The position numbers and the translations under genes are program-made. The notes under the pieces were generated by a model, which was given only the letters and a program-made list of their open reading frames with translations, did not search any database and was not told the DNA's origin. From Shewanella sp. SG41-4 (lineage in GTDB: Bacteria; Pseudomonadota; Gammaproteobacteria; Enterobacterales; Shewanellaceae): DNA of 57,992 nucleotides. Numbering within the stretch: position 1 is the first letter of the stretch; the number at the start of each line of letters is the position of its first letter. This document shows positions 1 to 9,364 of this stretch, in pieces. The stretch lies in contig NZ_JACJFI010000005.1 of assembly GCF_014164505.1 (NCBI RefSeq), forward strand, positions 1-57,992. The letters are read 5' to 3'.

Positions 1-34
1 TCAATCAATCAATCAATCAATCAATCAACATCAA
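1..34. repeat. TCAA tetranucleotide tandem repeat at window edge
   Basis: Seven consecutive TCAA units fill positions 1-28, followed after CA by one more TCAA. The tract touches the left edge, so its real length is unknown. Read in the frame starting at base 3 it encodes repeated Ser-Ile-Asn-Gln, as tetranucleotide tracts of phase-variable genes do. Confidence 0.85.
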
Positions 35-182
35 TACACTGTACATCGCGAATGCGCAGATCAATGGCTTAAATAAGTGCTGTTTATCAACTGTGTTAGC
101 TTGTGTGCTACAGCCTTCTTTGTATGCCGTTATGGTATTCTTTTGGCCGAGTATCGCTTTGGGTTTATGGTTTTTTGTTTGA
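3..182 (+). other. Possible 3' end of an open frame cut by the window edge
   Basis: The frame beginning at base 3 is open through the TCAA repeat to a TGA at 180-182. After the Ser-Ile-Asn-Gln repeats it encodes about 48 residues ending in a hydrophobic stretch that could span a membrane (roughly the last 33 residues, rich in Leu, Val, Phe and Trp). I do not recognise the sequence. It could be a chance open frame. If real, a repeat inside the coding region would make it a candidate phase-variable gene. Confidence 0.2.
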
Positions 183-535
183 TGATTAATAGAAAGTAAA
201 GCTAGATATTATTTTTAAATCAGCTGGTTAAGTGATTTGTAATGGTTGGTGTCCGAATAAGCAATGAGTACTAAACAGGCGTAGTGGACGTAAGCCATAG
301 TTTAATTAGTACAAGTGAAATCGGCATGAGAAGTGTCTACTATTTTTAGGGGGGATTACCACTAGACTAACAGCCAGCACAGAAACGACAATAATAGTGT
401 CAATAATGTTTCAACTAAAAATGATGATTTGTGTAAATAAGACATTTTTTATCATACGATGACTTTTAGCTTGTTATTTAGGCTTTATGTTTTAGTATAA
501 TCCGTTGCACTTATCAATTTGGGAGAACGTAATAA
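183..535. other. Intergenic, no gene seen
   Basis: AT-rich spacer with stops in all frames. I see no convincing coding sequence, hairpin or RNA gene. The last part presumably carries the promoter of the gene at 536. Confidence 0.5.
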
Positions 536-787
536 ATGGAATTTATAAATGAAATAGTGGCAAATGAGAATTATGCTTTTTTAGTGGTGTTAGTTATTGG
601 GGGGCTGACTCTTTGGTTTCTTCCTGCGATTTTGGCATTATTTTTTAATCGAAAACACTTTAAATATATTCTGTTAGCGTGTATCCCAGCAGGTTTTTCT
701 TTTATTGCGTGGGGCGGCGTTATAGTGTGGGCTACTACGGGTAAAGTTATTGGTAAATACGCTAATAAAGTCAACGCTGAAAGTTAA
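536..787 (+). CDS. Small membrane protein, superinfection-immunity-like
   Basis: This 83-residue protein has two predicted membrane helices, at about residues 15-37 and 43-68. Between them is the pattern FLPAILALF followed by a short basic loop. This matches the general plan of the superinfection immunity protein family (Imm_superinfect, named after the T4 Imm protein), whose chromosomal members have no established role. A Shine-Dalgarno-like GGGAGA lies upstream of the ATG. It stands alone on the plus strand. The family assignment is by pattern only and could be wrong; that it is a small inner membrane protein is safe. Confidence 0.6.
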   Translation: MEFINEIVANENYAFLVVLVIGGLTLWFLPAILALFFNRKHFKYILLACIPAGFSFIAWGGVIVWATTGKVIGKYANKVNAES

Positions 788-927
788 CTTCTATCAATAA
801 AATACACTTACCATAAACCATAAACCATAAAAATCATTATGTGCACTTATTTTTCGCTCACTTTGTGATGCTTTTAAGTGCCGTTTTTTTGCGTCAGTTT
901 TCGGTATAAAATGCAAAAGGACATTAC

Positions 928-1149
928 ATGAAATACTTATCAATTGTCATCATCGCACTCTTACTTGGTTGTTCTTCACAAGATTTTAGTGCTCAGGTTA
1001 ACGATGAGTTCATCGAGAAAGTTATTGGTGGCGAATACTCACGTAATGGCGCTCGATGCAAAACCATAAAAAATCAATGTCCTGATGGACAATACGAAGA
1101 GTGGATTCAAAAGAGCGGTGAAAAAGCGTGTGCGTGCAATAGCTTGTAG
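928..1149 (+). CDS. Small predicted lipoprotein
   Basis: This 73-residue protein starts with a basic residue and a hydrophobic segment ending in the lipobox LLGC, so Cys15 is the likely lipidated residue after signal peptidase II cleavage. The mature part is about 58 residues and contains four further cysteines (in RCKT, NQCP and ACAC), which could form disulfides or bind metal. An AAAGGA Shine-Dalgarno precedes the ATG. I do not recognise a family. It is not obviously cotranscribed with its neighbours. Confidence 0.65.
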   Translation: MKYLSIVIIALLLGCSSQDFSAQVNDEFIEKVIGGEYSRNGARCKTIKNQCPDGQYEEWIQKSGEKACACNSL

Positions 1150-1316
1150 CATTCAATTGCTTTGAGTAAGGGTTAAAACTTGATAATAGTTAGCATAATA
1201 CTGGCGATTTTTATCGACAGTTAAGCTGGTTATTAACTGTGTTGATAATCCTTTATTTCATGTTAATTATCAAAGGAAAGCGTCAGTTATATCTGGATAT
1301 ACAGGGAAGTAATACA

Positions 1317-2114
1317 ATGAAAAAAATGATAAAAGTTGTGACATTATTGGTGTTAGGTGTGTGTTTGAATGTTCAAGCGAATGACAGATATAAACCTACA
1401 TCTAATTTGTCATTGTTACGTTCATTAGACCGTGGCTATATGATTATTGGCACTACACATACAAACGATGTTAATGATCTTCAACTTGTCGATATAGAAC
1501 GCCTTTTTAATGAGCTTAATCCTACTTTAGTGTTGTTAGAAGGTGGTTATTGGCCTGATAAAATGTCTAAAACTGAAGCGATTAAGTGCTGTGGTGAAAT
1601 GGGCTTTTTACAGTTTTTAGCTAAGCAGCATCATGTCAAAGTAACAACTTGGGAAGGCGATAGCCTAAGTGAAGCTAAATTTGTATTAGAGAAGTTTGAT
1701 GATGAAAGCCTAAAGGTATTTTATTTATTAAGACAAGCACCACAGTTGCTCAGTAATGCTAGTCTTGCCGACGCGAAAAGTAAGATGTCTAATCTGCTCG
1801 GACAATCTGGTTTTCCTGCAACAGAATATCACCTAAATGTTAAGCCAAATTCAATTGTTGAGTTAGACATTATGTTATCAACCATGGTGGGGAAATCTGT
1901 ATCGTGGGTTGAGTTTTCATCGGCAACTATTTTTGACCAACAACTCAGCACCTCTGAATTTACAACGCTTAAAGCGATTAAAGATCGTGTAAATGAGTTT
2001 AGGGATAATAGCGCCATTAACAAGGTGAAAACCGCGATCGATAATAATGAACGAGTCATGTTTGTGGCTGGTGGGCTTCATTTTATGCCTGTCATGAATG
2101 CACTCATGCAATAG
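1317..2114 (+). CDS. TraB/GumN-family-like secreted protein
   Basis: I place the start at ATG 1317, not at the upstream in-frame start 1239, because an AGGGA lies just before it and the protein then begins with a normal Sec signal peptide ending near VQA-ND. The mature protein of about 240 residues shows GTTH early, LLEGG about 45 residues later and GGLHF near the C-terminus. This is the spacing of the GxxH and Glu motifs of the TraB/GumN (ChaN/Tiki-like) fold, whose members are proposed metalloproteases or haem-binding proteins. The substrate is unknown. Periplasmic or secreted location is inferred from the signal peptide. Confidence 0.55.
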   Translation: MKKMIKVVTLLVLGVCLNVQANDRYKPTSNLSLLRSLDRGYMIIGTTHTNDVNDLQLVDIERLFNELNPTLVLLEGGYWPDKMSKTEAIKCCGEMGFLQFLAKQHHVKVTTWEGDSLSEAKFVLEKFDDESLKVFYLLRQAPQLLSNASLADAKSKMSNLLGQSGFPATEYHLNVKPNSIVELDIMLSTMVGKSVSWVEFSSATIFDQQLSTSEFTTLKAIKDRVNEFRDNSAINKVKTAIDNNERVMFVAGGLHFMPVMNALMQ

Positions 2115-2310
2115 CTTAGTGCCCATAGCTGTTTATTCATTTATATTTTATTGATAAAGATAGATTGGCCATGTGTGGCATCTTAGGTCCTAGTCAGGAA
2201 TCATCATAAGGAAAGGGCTTTGGGTATTGTATTTGCGGTATTAGCGGCTTATTTATCATTGACTAGGATAGTGATGCCAGATGTTGATATGACCATGCCA
2301 ATTCAGTCAC

Positions 2311-3264
2311 TCATTTTACGGCGTTGACTCTTTTGCGAATTGCTTCTGTTAATTGTTTTTTGACTTGGTCTTCGCCACAAAATGTTGCAAATCCGAGTCC
2401 CCATCCGTGTGGATTCACTTGAGTTGGCAATTCAACTACTCGGTAACAGTAATCACCCTGCTTTACGATTCTGTTAGGGTCTAGCCTATGATTAAAAGTA
2501 TGCGGTTGGCTGATATCAATTTCTGGTGCGAGTTCTATAAAATCAAGGTTAGAGTCCATTTCACTCATGGTGCCTGTCGGCTTATTTTGTAATGCTGTTT
2601 GTGAGCCTATGAGAGTGTCTAATGCTGCAATATTATTTTGCTGTATAAAATGACTAGTGGCTTGTTGTATTGACGCGAATGAAGGCGCGGATTTGTTTAC
2701 GTCAGTGGTCGTGTCTGGTTTTATTTGATTAGGCAATGCATTAGGTATTTTTGCACTCGCAGTCGATTGTATGTTGTTGGGCTTATTGTTTGATGGCATC
2801 ACGTTATCGAGGGTGTTGTTTTCATTTAAGGAGGTCTGCGTCTCTGTCGTCTTTATGGTCGTTGATGGGCTCTCGTCAATTTCAATATCAACATCAATTT
2901 CATCAATTTTATCAATTTCAACATCAACATCTATATCAGCATTTATATCAACAATGGGTGGTTTACTCTGTACGGGTTGGGCATTTTCTATGTCATTAAG
3001 CTTGGGTGATAAACTTGTTTGGGTCATTGACTGGTATTGCGCCGAAGTCATGAGATAGCTTTTTATTGCGGTTGTCGAAGGTTTAACCACTAAAGCTGAC
3101 ATTCGTTGCGTCGCGTCTTGGTACCAAAACGCAATCAACACATAAATCAATAAAACATGGATGAATAAAGCCGTTAATACAGGCTTAAGCCAATATATTT
3201 CTTCAGGGGAGTGCATTGAAGCTCGAGAGTGTAGTGGCTCCCTGCCAACAGTTATGACTTCCAT
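2311..3264 (-). CDS. Membrane-anchored TonB/TolA-like protein with acidic repeat
   Basis: The longest frame starts with TTG at 3273; the first ATG is at 3264 and another ATG at 3216 sits closer to the membrane helix, so the start is uncertain. One membrane helix (VLTALFIHVLLIYVLIAFW) near the N-terminus is followed by a long Ser/Thr/Asn/Gln-rich linker. The linker includes a stretch of alternating Asp, Ile and Val (DIDVDVEIDKIDEIDVDIEI). A compact C-terminal region of about 60 residues has two Cys (GDYCYRV, ATFCGE). The architecture resembles energy transducers or TolA: N-in, single helix, extended periplasmic linker, folded end. No TonB YP motif is visible. Function unknown. Confidence 0.55.
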   Translation of the reverse strand: MEVITVGREPLHSRASMHSPEEIYWLKPVLTALFIHVLLIYVLIAFWYQDATQRMSALVVKPSTTAIKSYLMTSAQYQSMTQTSLSPKLNDIENAQPVQSKPPIVDINADIDVDVEIDKIDEIDVDIEIDESPSTTIKTTETQTSLNENNTLDNVMPSNNKPNNIQSTASAKIPNALPNQIKPDTTTDVNKSAPSFASIQQATSHFIQQNNIAALDTLIGSQTALQNKPTGTMSEMDSNLDFIELAPEIDISQPHTFNHRLDPNRIVKQGDYCYRVVELPTQVNPHGWGLGFATFCGEDQVKKQLTEAIRKRVNAVK

Positions 3265-3485
3265 ATATATCAATCACTTTATCGCAGTATTATCAGTCTT
3301 TTTTTGATTGTTAACAGATGGTAAAGTTCATTAATTGATGTGGATAAATGTATCTTGCTTGAGTAAAAGACATAATCCCTTTCAATTGGTCGATTTTATC
3401 GAAAGAAAATCACACTATTATGCAATATTTACTTCGTTAATAGCCTGCTATTATTAAACGATTGTTTTTCACGACTGAGATTTTT

Positions 3486-4352
3486 ATGAAAGTATTACAG
3501 CGTTTTAGCGCCTTACCCGCAATGGACGGTGATGGTGTGAACATCAATCGTGTTGCCGACTTTGATAAGCTTCGTTTTGATCCCTATTTAATGATCGATG
3601 AGATTAAGTCTGATGATGAGCAAGATTTTATTGGTGGTTTTCCGCCGCATCCGCATAGAGGAGTAGAAACCTTTACTTATATTCGTAAAGGCGGTTTTGA
3701 GCATCGCGATCAAATGGGTAATGTTAAACCTATTCGTGCTGGTGACGTGCAATGGATGAGTACAGGCAGTGGCGTGGTGCATTCTGAAATGCCATTAGCA
3801 GATGCCAAAGAAGGGCTGCATGGGTTTCAAATTTGGCTCAATATGCCAGCAAAACACAAAATGCGTCCGCCGATTTATCAAGATACCAGTAAACAGACTA
3901 ACCCAAGTATAGAGAATGAAAACGGTGCAACACTTGTTGCCTTAGCGGGGCGTTGGGGTTTTAATCATGAACCACATAAGATTACCTCAACGATTCAGGG
4001 TTTAGCGGGTCATGGTGCTATTGCCGATTTAACGTTAACTGAATATGGTCATGGGACGCTAAACCTTGCAGAGCACCAAACAGTATGTGCTTATGTATAT
4101 CAAGGTGAGCTTAACTATATTGATGCTCAAGGTTTGCGAGAAACAGCAGGAGTAGGGCAGTTTTTAGTTTTAGATGCGCTAGAAGTATGTCATTTTCAAA
4201 CTGAAGCGACAGGTGCTGGGTTATTAATATTAGCGGGCAAGCCGATTAACGAAAAAATTGTTCACATGGGGCCGTTTGTTATGAATACCCAGGCAGAGAT
4301 AGAGCAAGCTGTACGCGATTATCAGCAAGGTCACTTTGGTCAAATTGCCTAG
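3486..4352 (+). CDS. Pirin family protein
   Basis: This is a bicupin protein of 288 residues, the usual pirin length. The start is ATG 3486; the upstream in-frame start 3462 is TTG and adds residues not expected in the family. The N-terminal cupin shows the pirin signature FPPHPHRGVETFTYI, then GDVQWMSTGSGVVHSE, which supplies the His and Glu metal ligands (H, H, H, E). Some bacterial pirins are quercetin dioxygenases; others are redox sensors or regulators. The substrate cannot be told from sequence. It is monocistronic, facing away from the preceding minus-strand gene. Confidence 0.85.
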   Translation: MKVLQRFSALPAMDGDGVNINRVADFDKLRFDPYLMIDEIKSDDEQDFIGGFPPHPHRGVETFTYIRKGGFEHRDQMGNVKPIRAGDVQWMSTGSGVVHSEMPLADAKEGLHGFQIWLNMPAKHKMRPPIYQDTSKQTNPSIENENGATLVALAGRWGFNHEPHKITSTIQGLAGHGAIADLTLTEYGHGTLNLAEHQTVCAYVYQGELNYIDAQGLRETAGVGQFLVLDALEVCHFQTEATGAGLLILAGKPINEKIVHMGPFVMNTQAEIEQAVRDYQQGHFGQIA

Positions 4353-4677
4353 TATTTCCTTCAAAATAAGCTGAATAATCGATAAATATTTGTCAGCGAA
4401 CTGCGAATAAAATTGCTACAATAGCTGACATCTGGCTTAGGTTTGTTTTAAGACCTTTGCTCACACCAATCTTATTTATTATGTGTTCCTTCTGGCAAGA
4501 TAAATCGTTCGCAAATATCGGTAAGCATTTTTCATATAACATCATTGTATATGCTAATTTTGTTCCGCTATTTAATGATAATTTTGCACGTTATTGGCTC
4601 ATTTATGTAATGGCATTGGTATATATTTTTGCAGCTTTTGCCTGCTTTTTACCTTTCGATATCAGAGGATATTTGCC
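4353..4677. other. Intergenic, dbpA leader
   Basis: The spacer between the pirin gene and dbpA contains a hydrophobic 74-codon open frame (4457-4681) overlapping the dbpA start. It has no ribosome binding site and no family resemblance, and I take it as chance. The region presumably holds the dbpA promoter and leader. Confidence 0.4.
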
Positions 4678-6081
4678 TTGAGTCAGTCTACAGAACCGGT
4701 CGTTAACACGGCTTTTACATCACTTAAATTAAAACCTGAATTGCTTGAAAACCTCCAAACTATGGGTTTTGAATCGATGACTCAGATCCAAGCTGAAAGC
4801 TTACCGCCTATTTTGGCCGGTGAAGATGTTATCGGCCAAGCGATGACGGGGTCTGGTAAAACGGCTGCCTTTGGTTTAGGTTTGCTCAATAAACTGGATG
4901 TAAAACGTTTTCGCATTCAAACTATGGTGCTATGTCCAACGCGTGAGTTAGCCGACCAAGTAGCGAAAGATATTCGTACCTTAGCCCGTGGAATTCATAA
5001 CGTTAAAGTATTAACACTTTGTGGCGGCGTACCAATGGGACCGCAAGTTGGTTCATTAGAGCACGGTGCACACATTATTGTCGGTACCCCTGGCCGTATT
5101 GTTGATCATTTAGATCGCAACCGTTTAGATTTAAGTAACATGGACATGCTGATTTTAGATGAAGCCGATCGCATGTTAGAAATGGGCTTCCAGCAGCACA
5201 TTGACCAAATTATTGCCGCAGCACCTCGTGAACGTCAAACGTTACTGTTTAGTGCTACGTTCCCTGATCAGATCCAAGCGATTGCCGATCAAATTCTGTA
5301 TAAACCGGTAATGGTTAAAGTTGAAGCTAAGCACGATAACCTCACTATCGATCAACATTTTTACCGTATCGAAGATAACCAAGGCCGTCTTGAAGCATTG
5401 CGTTTATTGTTATTAGATAAGCAGCCTGAAAGCGCTGTGGTGTTTTGTAATACCAAGCGTGAAACCCAACAAGTGGCTGACTCATTGCATGAGTTTGGCT
5501 TTAGCGTACTAGCGTTACATGGTGATTTAGAGCAACGCGATCGCGATCAAATGTTATTGCAGTTTGCTAATCGTAGTGCGCGTATTTTGGTTGCCACAGA
5601 CGTTGCAGCACGTGGTTTGGATATTGATGAGTTAGATGCGGTATTTAACTATCATATTGCTTACGATACTGAAGTGCATATTCACCGAATTGGTCGTACT
5701 GGCCGTGCTGGCAGTTCTGGAGCCGCATATACTTTCTTTGGTGAAGAAGACGGTTACAAAATGGCGATGATTGAAGAAGCCATGAACAAAGATGTAGTGA
5801 GTGAGCCTTTACCGCCAATGAGTGCGCTAAACAAACAACCGCTTGCTGCTGAAATGATCACGATTCAGATTGAGGCGGGTAAAAAGCAAAAAATCCGTCC
5901 AGGTGACATTGTTGGTGCATTAACGGGTGGCAATGGTTTAGATTTTAACGATATTGGTAAAATTAAAGTGACTGATTTTCGCGCTTACTTTGCCGTAAAA
6001 AGTAATGTGTCTAAACAAGCGATGAATATCATTAGTAAAGGTAAGTTAAAAGGTCGTAGCTATCGTGCTTGGTTTATGTAA
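4678..6081 (+). CDS. dbpA: ATP-dependent RNA helicase DbpA
   Basis: This is a DEAD-box helicase of 467 residues if translated from TTG 4678, which has an AGAGGA eight bases upstream; the longer in-frame reading adds a meaningless hydrophobic leader. The helicase core is complete: ATGSGKT-type Walker A (TGSGKTAAF), PTRELADQ, DEAD, SAT and [10 protein letters not shown]. The C-terminal domain contains KIRPGDIVGALTG followed by IGKIKV, the mark of the DbpA RNA-binding domain that recognises hairpin 92 of 23S rRNA. It therefore acts in large ribosomal subunit assembly. It converges on rhlE, with a shared terminator between. Confidence 0.93.
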   Translation: MSQSTEPVVNTAFTSLKLKPELLENLQTMGFESMTQIQAESLPPILAGEDVIGQAMTGSGKTAAFGLGLLNKLDVKRFRIQTMVLCPTRELADQVAKDIRTLARGIHNVKVLTLCGGVPMGPQVGSLEHGAHIIVGTPGRIVDHLDRNRLDLSNMDMLILDEADRMLEMGFQQHIDQIIAAAPRERQTLLFSATFPDQIQAIADQILYKPVMVKVEAKHDNLTIDQHFYRIEDNQGRLEALRLLLLDKQPESAVVFCNTKRETQQVADSLHEFGFSVLALHGDLEQRDRDQMLLQFANRSARILVATDVAARGLDIDELDAVFNYHIAYDTEVHIHRIGRTGRAGSSGAAYTFFGEEDGYKMAMIEEAMNKDVVSEPLPPMSALNKQPLAAEMITIQIEAGKKQKIRPGDIVGALTGGNGLDFNDIGKIKVTDFRAYFAVKSNVSKQAMNIISKGKLKGRSYRAWFM

Positions 6082-6162
6082 TTGAGTCTTTAGCCTCTAG
6101 GGTTGCAGTAGATTGATTTGCAGTAGATTGACATACAGTAGATTAGGTTATGCCTCAATAAT

Positions 6163-6197
6163 AAAAAAGCCGGTGAACAATGTTCACCGGCTTTTTT
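6163..6197. terminator. Bidirectional terminator between dbpA and rhlE
   Basis: A GC-rich stem (GCCGGTGAAC paired with GTTCACCGGC, loop AAT) is flanked by six A on the left and six T on the right. It can terminate both converging transcripts. Just upstream, CAGTAGATT occurs three times between 6105 and 6145. Confidence 0.9.
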
Positions 6198-6212
6198 ATG
6201 CTCTATCGCTAG

Positions 6213-7646
6213 TTAACTTTTAACTTTAGCGTTGGCATAAGGATTACTGCTATTGCTTGAAACTACAGGTGCTGTACCACTGCGACGTGGTGGGCGATTA
6301 CGTTGTGGTGGTTTATTACCATTCGCTCTTGCTTCAGCTTTAGGATCTGCAGGCTTATCGTGACTACGAGTTTGCTGGCGAGAATCGAATTTACGTGCTG
6401 GTTTATCACCTTGAGCGCCATCATTTGCATGCTGTTGAGCATGTTTACTGCGGTTCGGGTTTGGCTTTTTAGCGCCAGCACCGCCAGATCTGCTACTCGC
6501 TTCTGGGATAGTAAATGGTGCTTCAAAACCAGCAAGTTGCTTACGTTCAATAACACGATTGATTAAACGCTCGATATCATGCAGTAATTTAACTTCTTCA
6601 AGACCCACTAATGAGACCGCTTGACCTGTTGAACCAGCACGGCCGGTACGGCCAATACGATGCACATAATCTTCAGGTACGTTTGGTAAGTCAAAGTTAA
6701 CCACAAATGGCAGTTGATCGATGTCGATACCACGCGCAGCAATATCAGTTGCGACCATAACTTGTACAGCACCCGCTTTAAAATCTGCTAATGCTTTAGT
6801 ACGTGCGGTTTGGCTTTTATTACCATGAATGGCAGCGGCTTTAATGCCTGCAGCTTCTAGGCTTTTCGCTAAACGGTTTGCACCATGTTTGGTACGAGAA
6901 AACACTAATACCTGTTTCCAATCATTGGTTTTAATCAGTTCGATTAGCGCCATTGATTTACGTGTTTTATCTACTGGATACACACACTGGGTCACAGTGT
7001 TTGCTGTTGCGTTACGCGGCGTAACTGAAATCTCTACCGGATTGTTAACTAAGCCTTTAGCAAGTTCACGAATTTCATCTGAGAATGTTGCTGAAAACAT
7101 CAAGTTTTGACGCTTAGCGGGTAGTAATGCTAATACTTTTTTTATGTCGCGAATAAAACCCATGTCTAGCATGCGGTCTGCTTCGTCTAACACTAGAATT
7201 TCTAATTTGCTGAAGCTAATGGCTTTTTGCTGGCATAAGTCGAGTAAACGACCTGGCGTTGCGACTAAAATGTCGACACCATTTCTGAGCGCAGCAAGTT
7301 GTGGCACGATGGATACACCACCAAACACTACCGCTGATTTTAACGGTAAGTTGACGCCGTAAGTGGCGACGCTTTCTTGTACTTGCGCGGCAAGTTCACG
7401 AGTTGGTGTTAATACTAACGCACGGACTTGACCACGTTGCGCTCGTTCACCTTTAGATAATAATTCTAAAATTGGCAGGGTAAAACCAGCTGTTTTTCCT
7501 GTCCCAGTTTGTGCTGCTGCCATAACATCTTGACCGGCTAAAACAGCTGGAATTGCTTGTGCTTGAATTGGAGATGGGGTGTCATAACCTTGTTTTTCAA
7601 CCGCTTTTAAAATAGCAGCATTCAGACCAAGTGAGGAAAAACTCAT
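6213..7646 (-). CDS. rhlE: DEAD-box RNA helicase RhlE-like
   Basis: This is a DEAD-box protein of 477 residues from the ATG at 7646, which has AAGAGAT upstream; a longer in-frame ATG at 7697 lacks a binding site and adds residues absent from the family. Core motifs are [33 protein letters not shown], and [10 protein letters not shown]. The order SFSSLGL near the start and a basic, Arg/Lys/Asn/Pro-rich low-complexity tail of about 100 residues are typical of RhlE. It probably acts in ribosome maturation and RNA decay, often at low temperature. The unstructured tail likely mediates nonspecific RNA binding. Transcribed divergently from the DUF3626 gene. Confidence 0.88.
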   Translation of the reverse strand: MSFSSLGLNAAILKAVEKQGYDTPSPIQAQAIPAVLAGQDVMAAAQTGTGKTAGFTLPILELLSKGERAQRGQVRALVLTPTRELAAQVQESVATYGVNLPLKSAVVFGGVSIVPQLAALRNGVDILVATPGRLLDLCQQKAISFSKLEILVLDEADRMLDMGFIRDIKKVLALLPAKRQNLMFSATFSDEIRELAKGLVNNPVEISVTPRNATANTVTQCVYPVDKTRKSMALIELIKTNDWKQVLVFSRTKHGANRLAKSLEAAGIKAAAIHGNKSQTARTKALADFKAGAVQVMVATDIAARGIDIDQLPFVVNFDLPNVPEDYVHRIGRTGRAGSTGQAVSLVGLEEVKLLHDIERLINRVIERKQLAGFEAPFTIPEASSRSGGAGAKKPNPNRSKHAQQHANDGAQGDKPARKFDSRQQTRSHDKPADPKAEARANGNKPPQRNRPPRRSGTAPVVSSNSSNPYANAKVKS

Positions 7647-7983
7647 AGAAAAATCTCTTTGGGCAACGCATTGTTGCTTTGAATAAAAGGTAGCCATTAA
7701 CGGCGGCCGTGAAGCTTACCTGAAAACCTCTTTGAGTGCTATTAAATCCCTGAGTAGGCAACGATATATACTCTGTGATTGTGATTAATAATCGGCTATT
7801 TAATGGTGGAAATGTATCGTTTGTGATCGCCAAATACCGCGATTTAATGAAATCGTGTTAATCTTGGGACCAGAATCAGTGCTATAAGTCGACTTATTAC
7901 ATACAATAAAATGGTGACTCGTTTTCTATACAAATATTCAGCAACTTAGCTGAGGTTACTTAAACTTAAGGTGTCTCTTACTG
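7647..7983. other. Divergent promoter region rhlE / DUF3626
   Basis: A spacer of about 340 bases between divergently transcribed genes. No coding sequence is seen. It should contain both promoters and leaves room for a long rhlE leader, but I see no cold-shock element I can support. Confidence 0.4.
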
Positions 7984-9042
7984 ATGAAATTAACGGCACA
8001 AATACATATTGAGAAAATGGCGTATGAGCTGCGAGATCATGCTCATGCCGTGATCAAAAATGTGCTGTTAATGTCTAATATTTCAACCTTATCTCTCCAG
8101 CTTGCTATGCGTGAGCTCGCTCAACATAGCCGAGTCGCGTTGCATTTTCATCCCGATCAAATTGATAATCGAGGCCTCACCGTCGTTGATGGTTTATTGC
8201 GTGATGGTGTGTATAAAAGCCAGTTTGAAACCCATGTCTCTAATGGTCATTTATCCCCCGAGTTAGGTGGTTCTCGCGACCATTGGGAAAACCAATTATT
8301 CGGTCAAAGCTATTCTGGTATTAAGCATCGGCCTAAATATGGTGCGTTAGATTTAGGTTTGTGCCCTTTAGGCCCCGCTCCTCGCTTTGGCAGTTGTTAT
8401 TTAATCACTCAGCCTCAAATATTGTCTCGATGTACCTTTAGCTACATGGACTCTTATCGATTGCCCAAAGAAAAGGGCACTATAAAGTGTTTTGATGCGA
8501 TTTTAGCGGCATTACTCAGTGAGAGTTTTGAGCGTCAATATGCTTTGGGTATTTCTGGGCTTAAACCGAGTAAGTTGATCGAACATTTTAGTCAGCATTT
8601 AACCGATGATATTAGTAGTCGCTTCAATGTGGCCCCTAGCGGTAATCTAGATCATTATATTGAAGCCCAGATCCACGGTGATGTGTCGCTGGATCAAGAT
8701 ATTGCGATATTAGTTGCTGATCCATCATATATAGGTACTGCCATTGGAGATTCATTAATCGCCCTGTGTCATGAGTACGACATTGAGTTGCATTGGCATC
8801 AAGGGCGTCAGATTAATGTGGCACAAATACCAGATGATTTTCGTGGTGCAGCGATGCCTATTTTGGCGAAAAGTCTTGCAGAGAATGAGTTGATTAATGC
8901 TGAAATTATTGGCCGTGCGGCGTATCAATTGCAAAAACAACCAGCTTCATGGAGTGAACGTGGCGCGCATTCTAAAAAAAGACAAGACTTAAAGTTACTC
9001 TGGCACGTATTGGTAAAATACGGGGAGAGTACCGGCCAATAA
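7984..9042 (+). CDS. DUF3626 domain protein
   Basis: This protein of 352 residues matches the DUF3626 pattern closely: ALHFHPDQ near residue 57, GLLRDGVYKSQFETHVSNG, then KYGALDLG and PRFGSCYL and TFSYMDSY. These conserved His, Glu, Arg and Ser residues suggest an enzyme, but no reaction is established. No signal peptide or membrane segment, so probably cytoplasmic. AAGG precedes the ATG. It lies upstream of cydDC but is separated by about 320 bases with a separate regulatory site, so cotranscription is unlikely. Confidence 0.8.
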   Translation: MKLTAQIHIEKMAYELRDHAHAVIKNVLLMSNISTLSLQLAMRELAQHSRVALHFHPDQIDNRGLTVVDGLLRDGVYKSQFETHVSNGHLSPELGGSRDHWENQLFGQSYSGIKHRPKYGALDLGLCPLGPAPRFGSCYLITQPQILSRCTFSYMDSYRLPKEKGTIKCFDAILAALLSESFERQYALGISGLKPSKLIEHFSQHLTDDISSRFNVAPSGNLDHYIEAQIHGDVSLDQDIAILVADPSYIGTAIGDSLIALCHEYDIELHWHQGRQINVAQIPDDFRGAAMPILAKSLAENELINAEIIGRAAYQLQKQPASWSERGAHSKKRQDLKLLWHVLVKYGESTGQ

Positions 9043-9364
9043 TTGGTGCCGCAGATAGTCAATAACTTTTACGCTTATTCCTTCCCTTTTGGTGCTTTTC
9101 ACATATTAGCTTGATTTTGTTGCTCACCATTTTTGTGTTGATCAGTGTGATATTGTGTTGCGATAAACAACGCAATTGTTAAGCTATGTACTTTATTGAA
9201 TCTGATAATTTTCAAGCTGATAGTGGCTAAATTTAATCTTTAAATAAGGCTTTATTAGCAAAATGTGAATCAGATAACATTTACACTGTTTTAGGTGTTA
9301 ACTCGATGCCAGTACTGCGATACTGCGTGATTAAAGTGGTCATCGATAACTCTGCCGGAGCTTC
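9043..9364. other. cydDC promoter region
   Basis: Non-coding spacer carrying the promoter of cydDC and the CRP-like site at 9261-9282. No terminator with a T-tract is visible after the DUF3626 gene. Confidence 0.5.
9261..9282 (+). promoter_or_regulatory. Candidate CRP binding site upstream of cydDC
   Basis: The 22 bases read AAATGTGA, ATCAGA, TAACATTT. The two arms match the CRP consensus (AAATGTGA N6 TCACATTT) at every position but one, C to A in the right arm. It lies 82 bases before the cydD ATG. In Shewanella CRP is a major activator of respiratory genes, so control of cytochrome bd assembly by CRP is plausible. Confidence 0.65.

Noticed and set aside
4457-4681. 74-codon hydrophobic open frame before dbpA
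   Set aside because: It starts without a binding site and runs over the well-supported dbpA start; the AT-rich composition explains the hydrophobic content.
9137-9150. FNR/EtrA-like sequence before cydDC
   Set aside because: TTGAT is followed after four bases by GTGAT, not ATCAA, so there is no palindrome.
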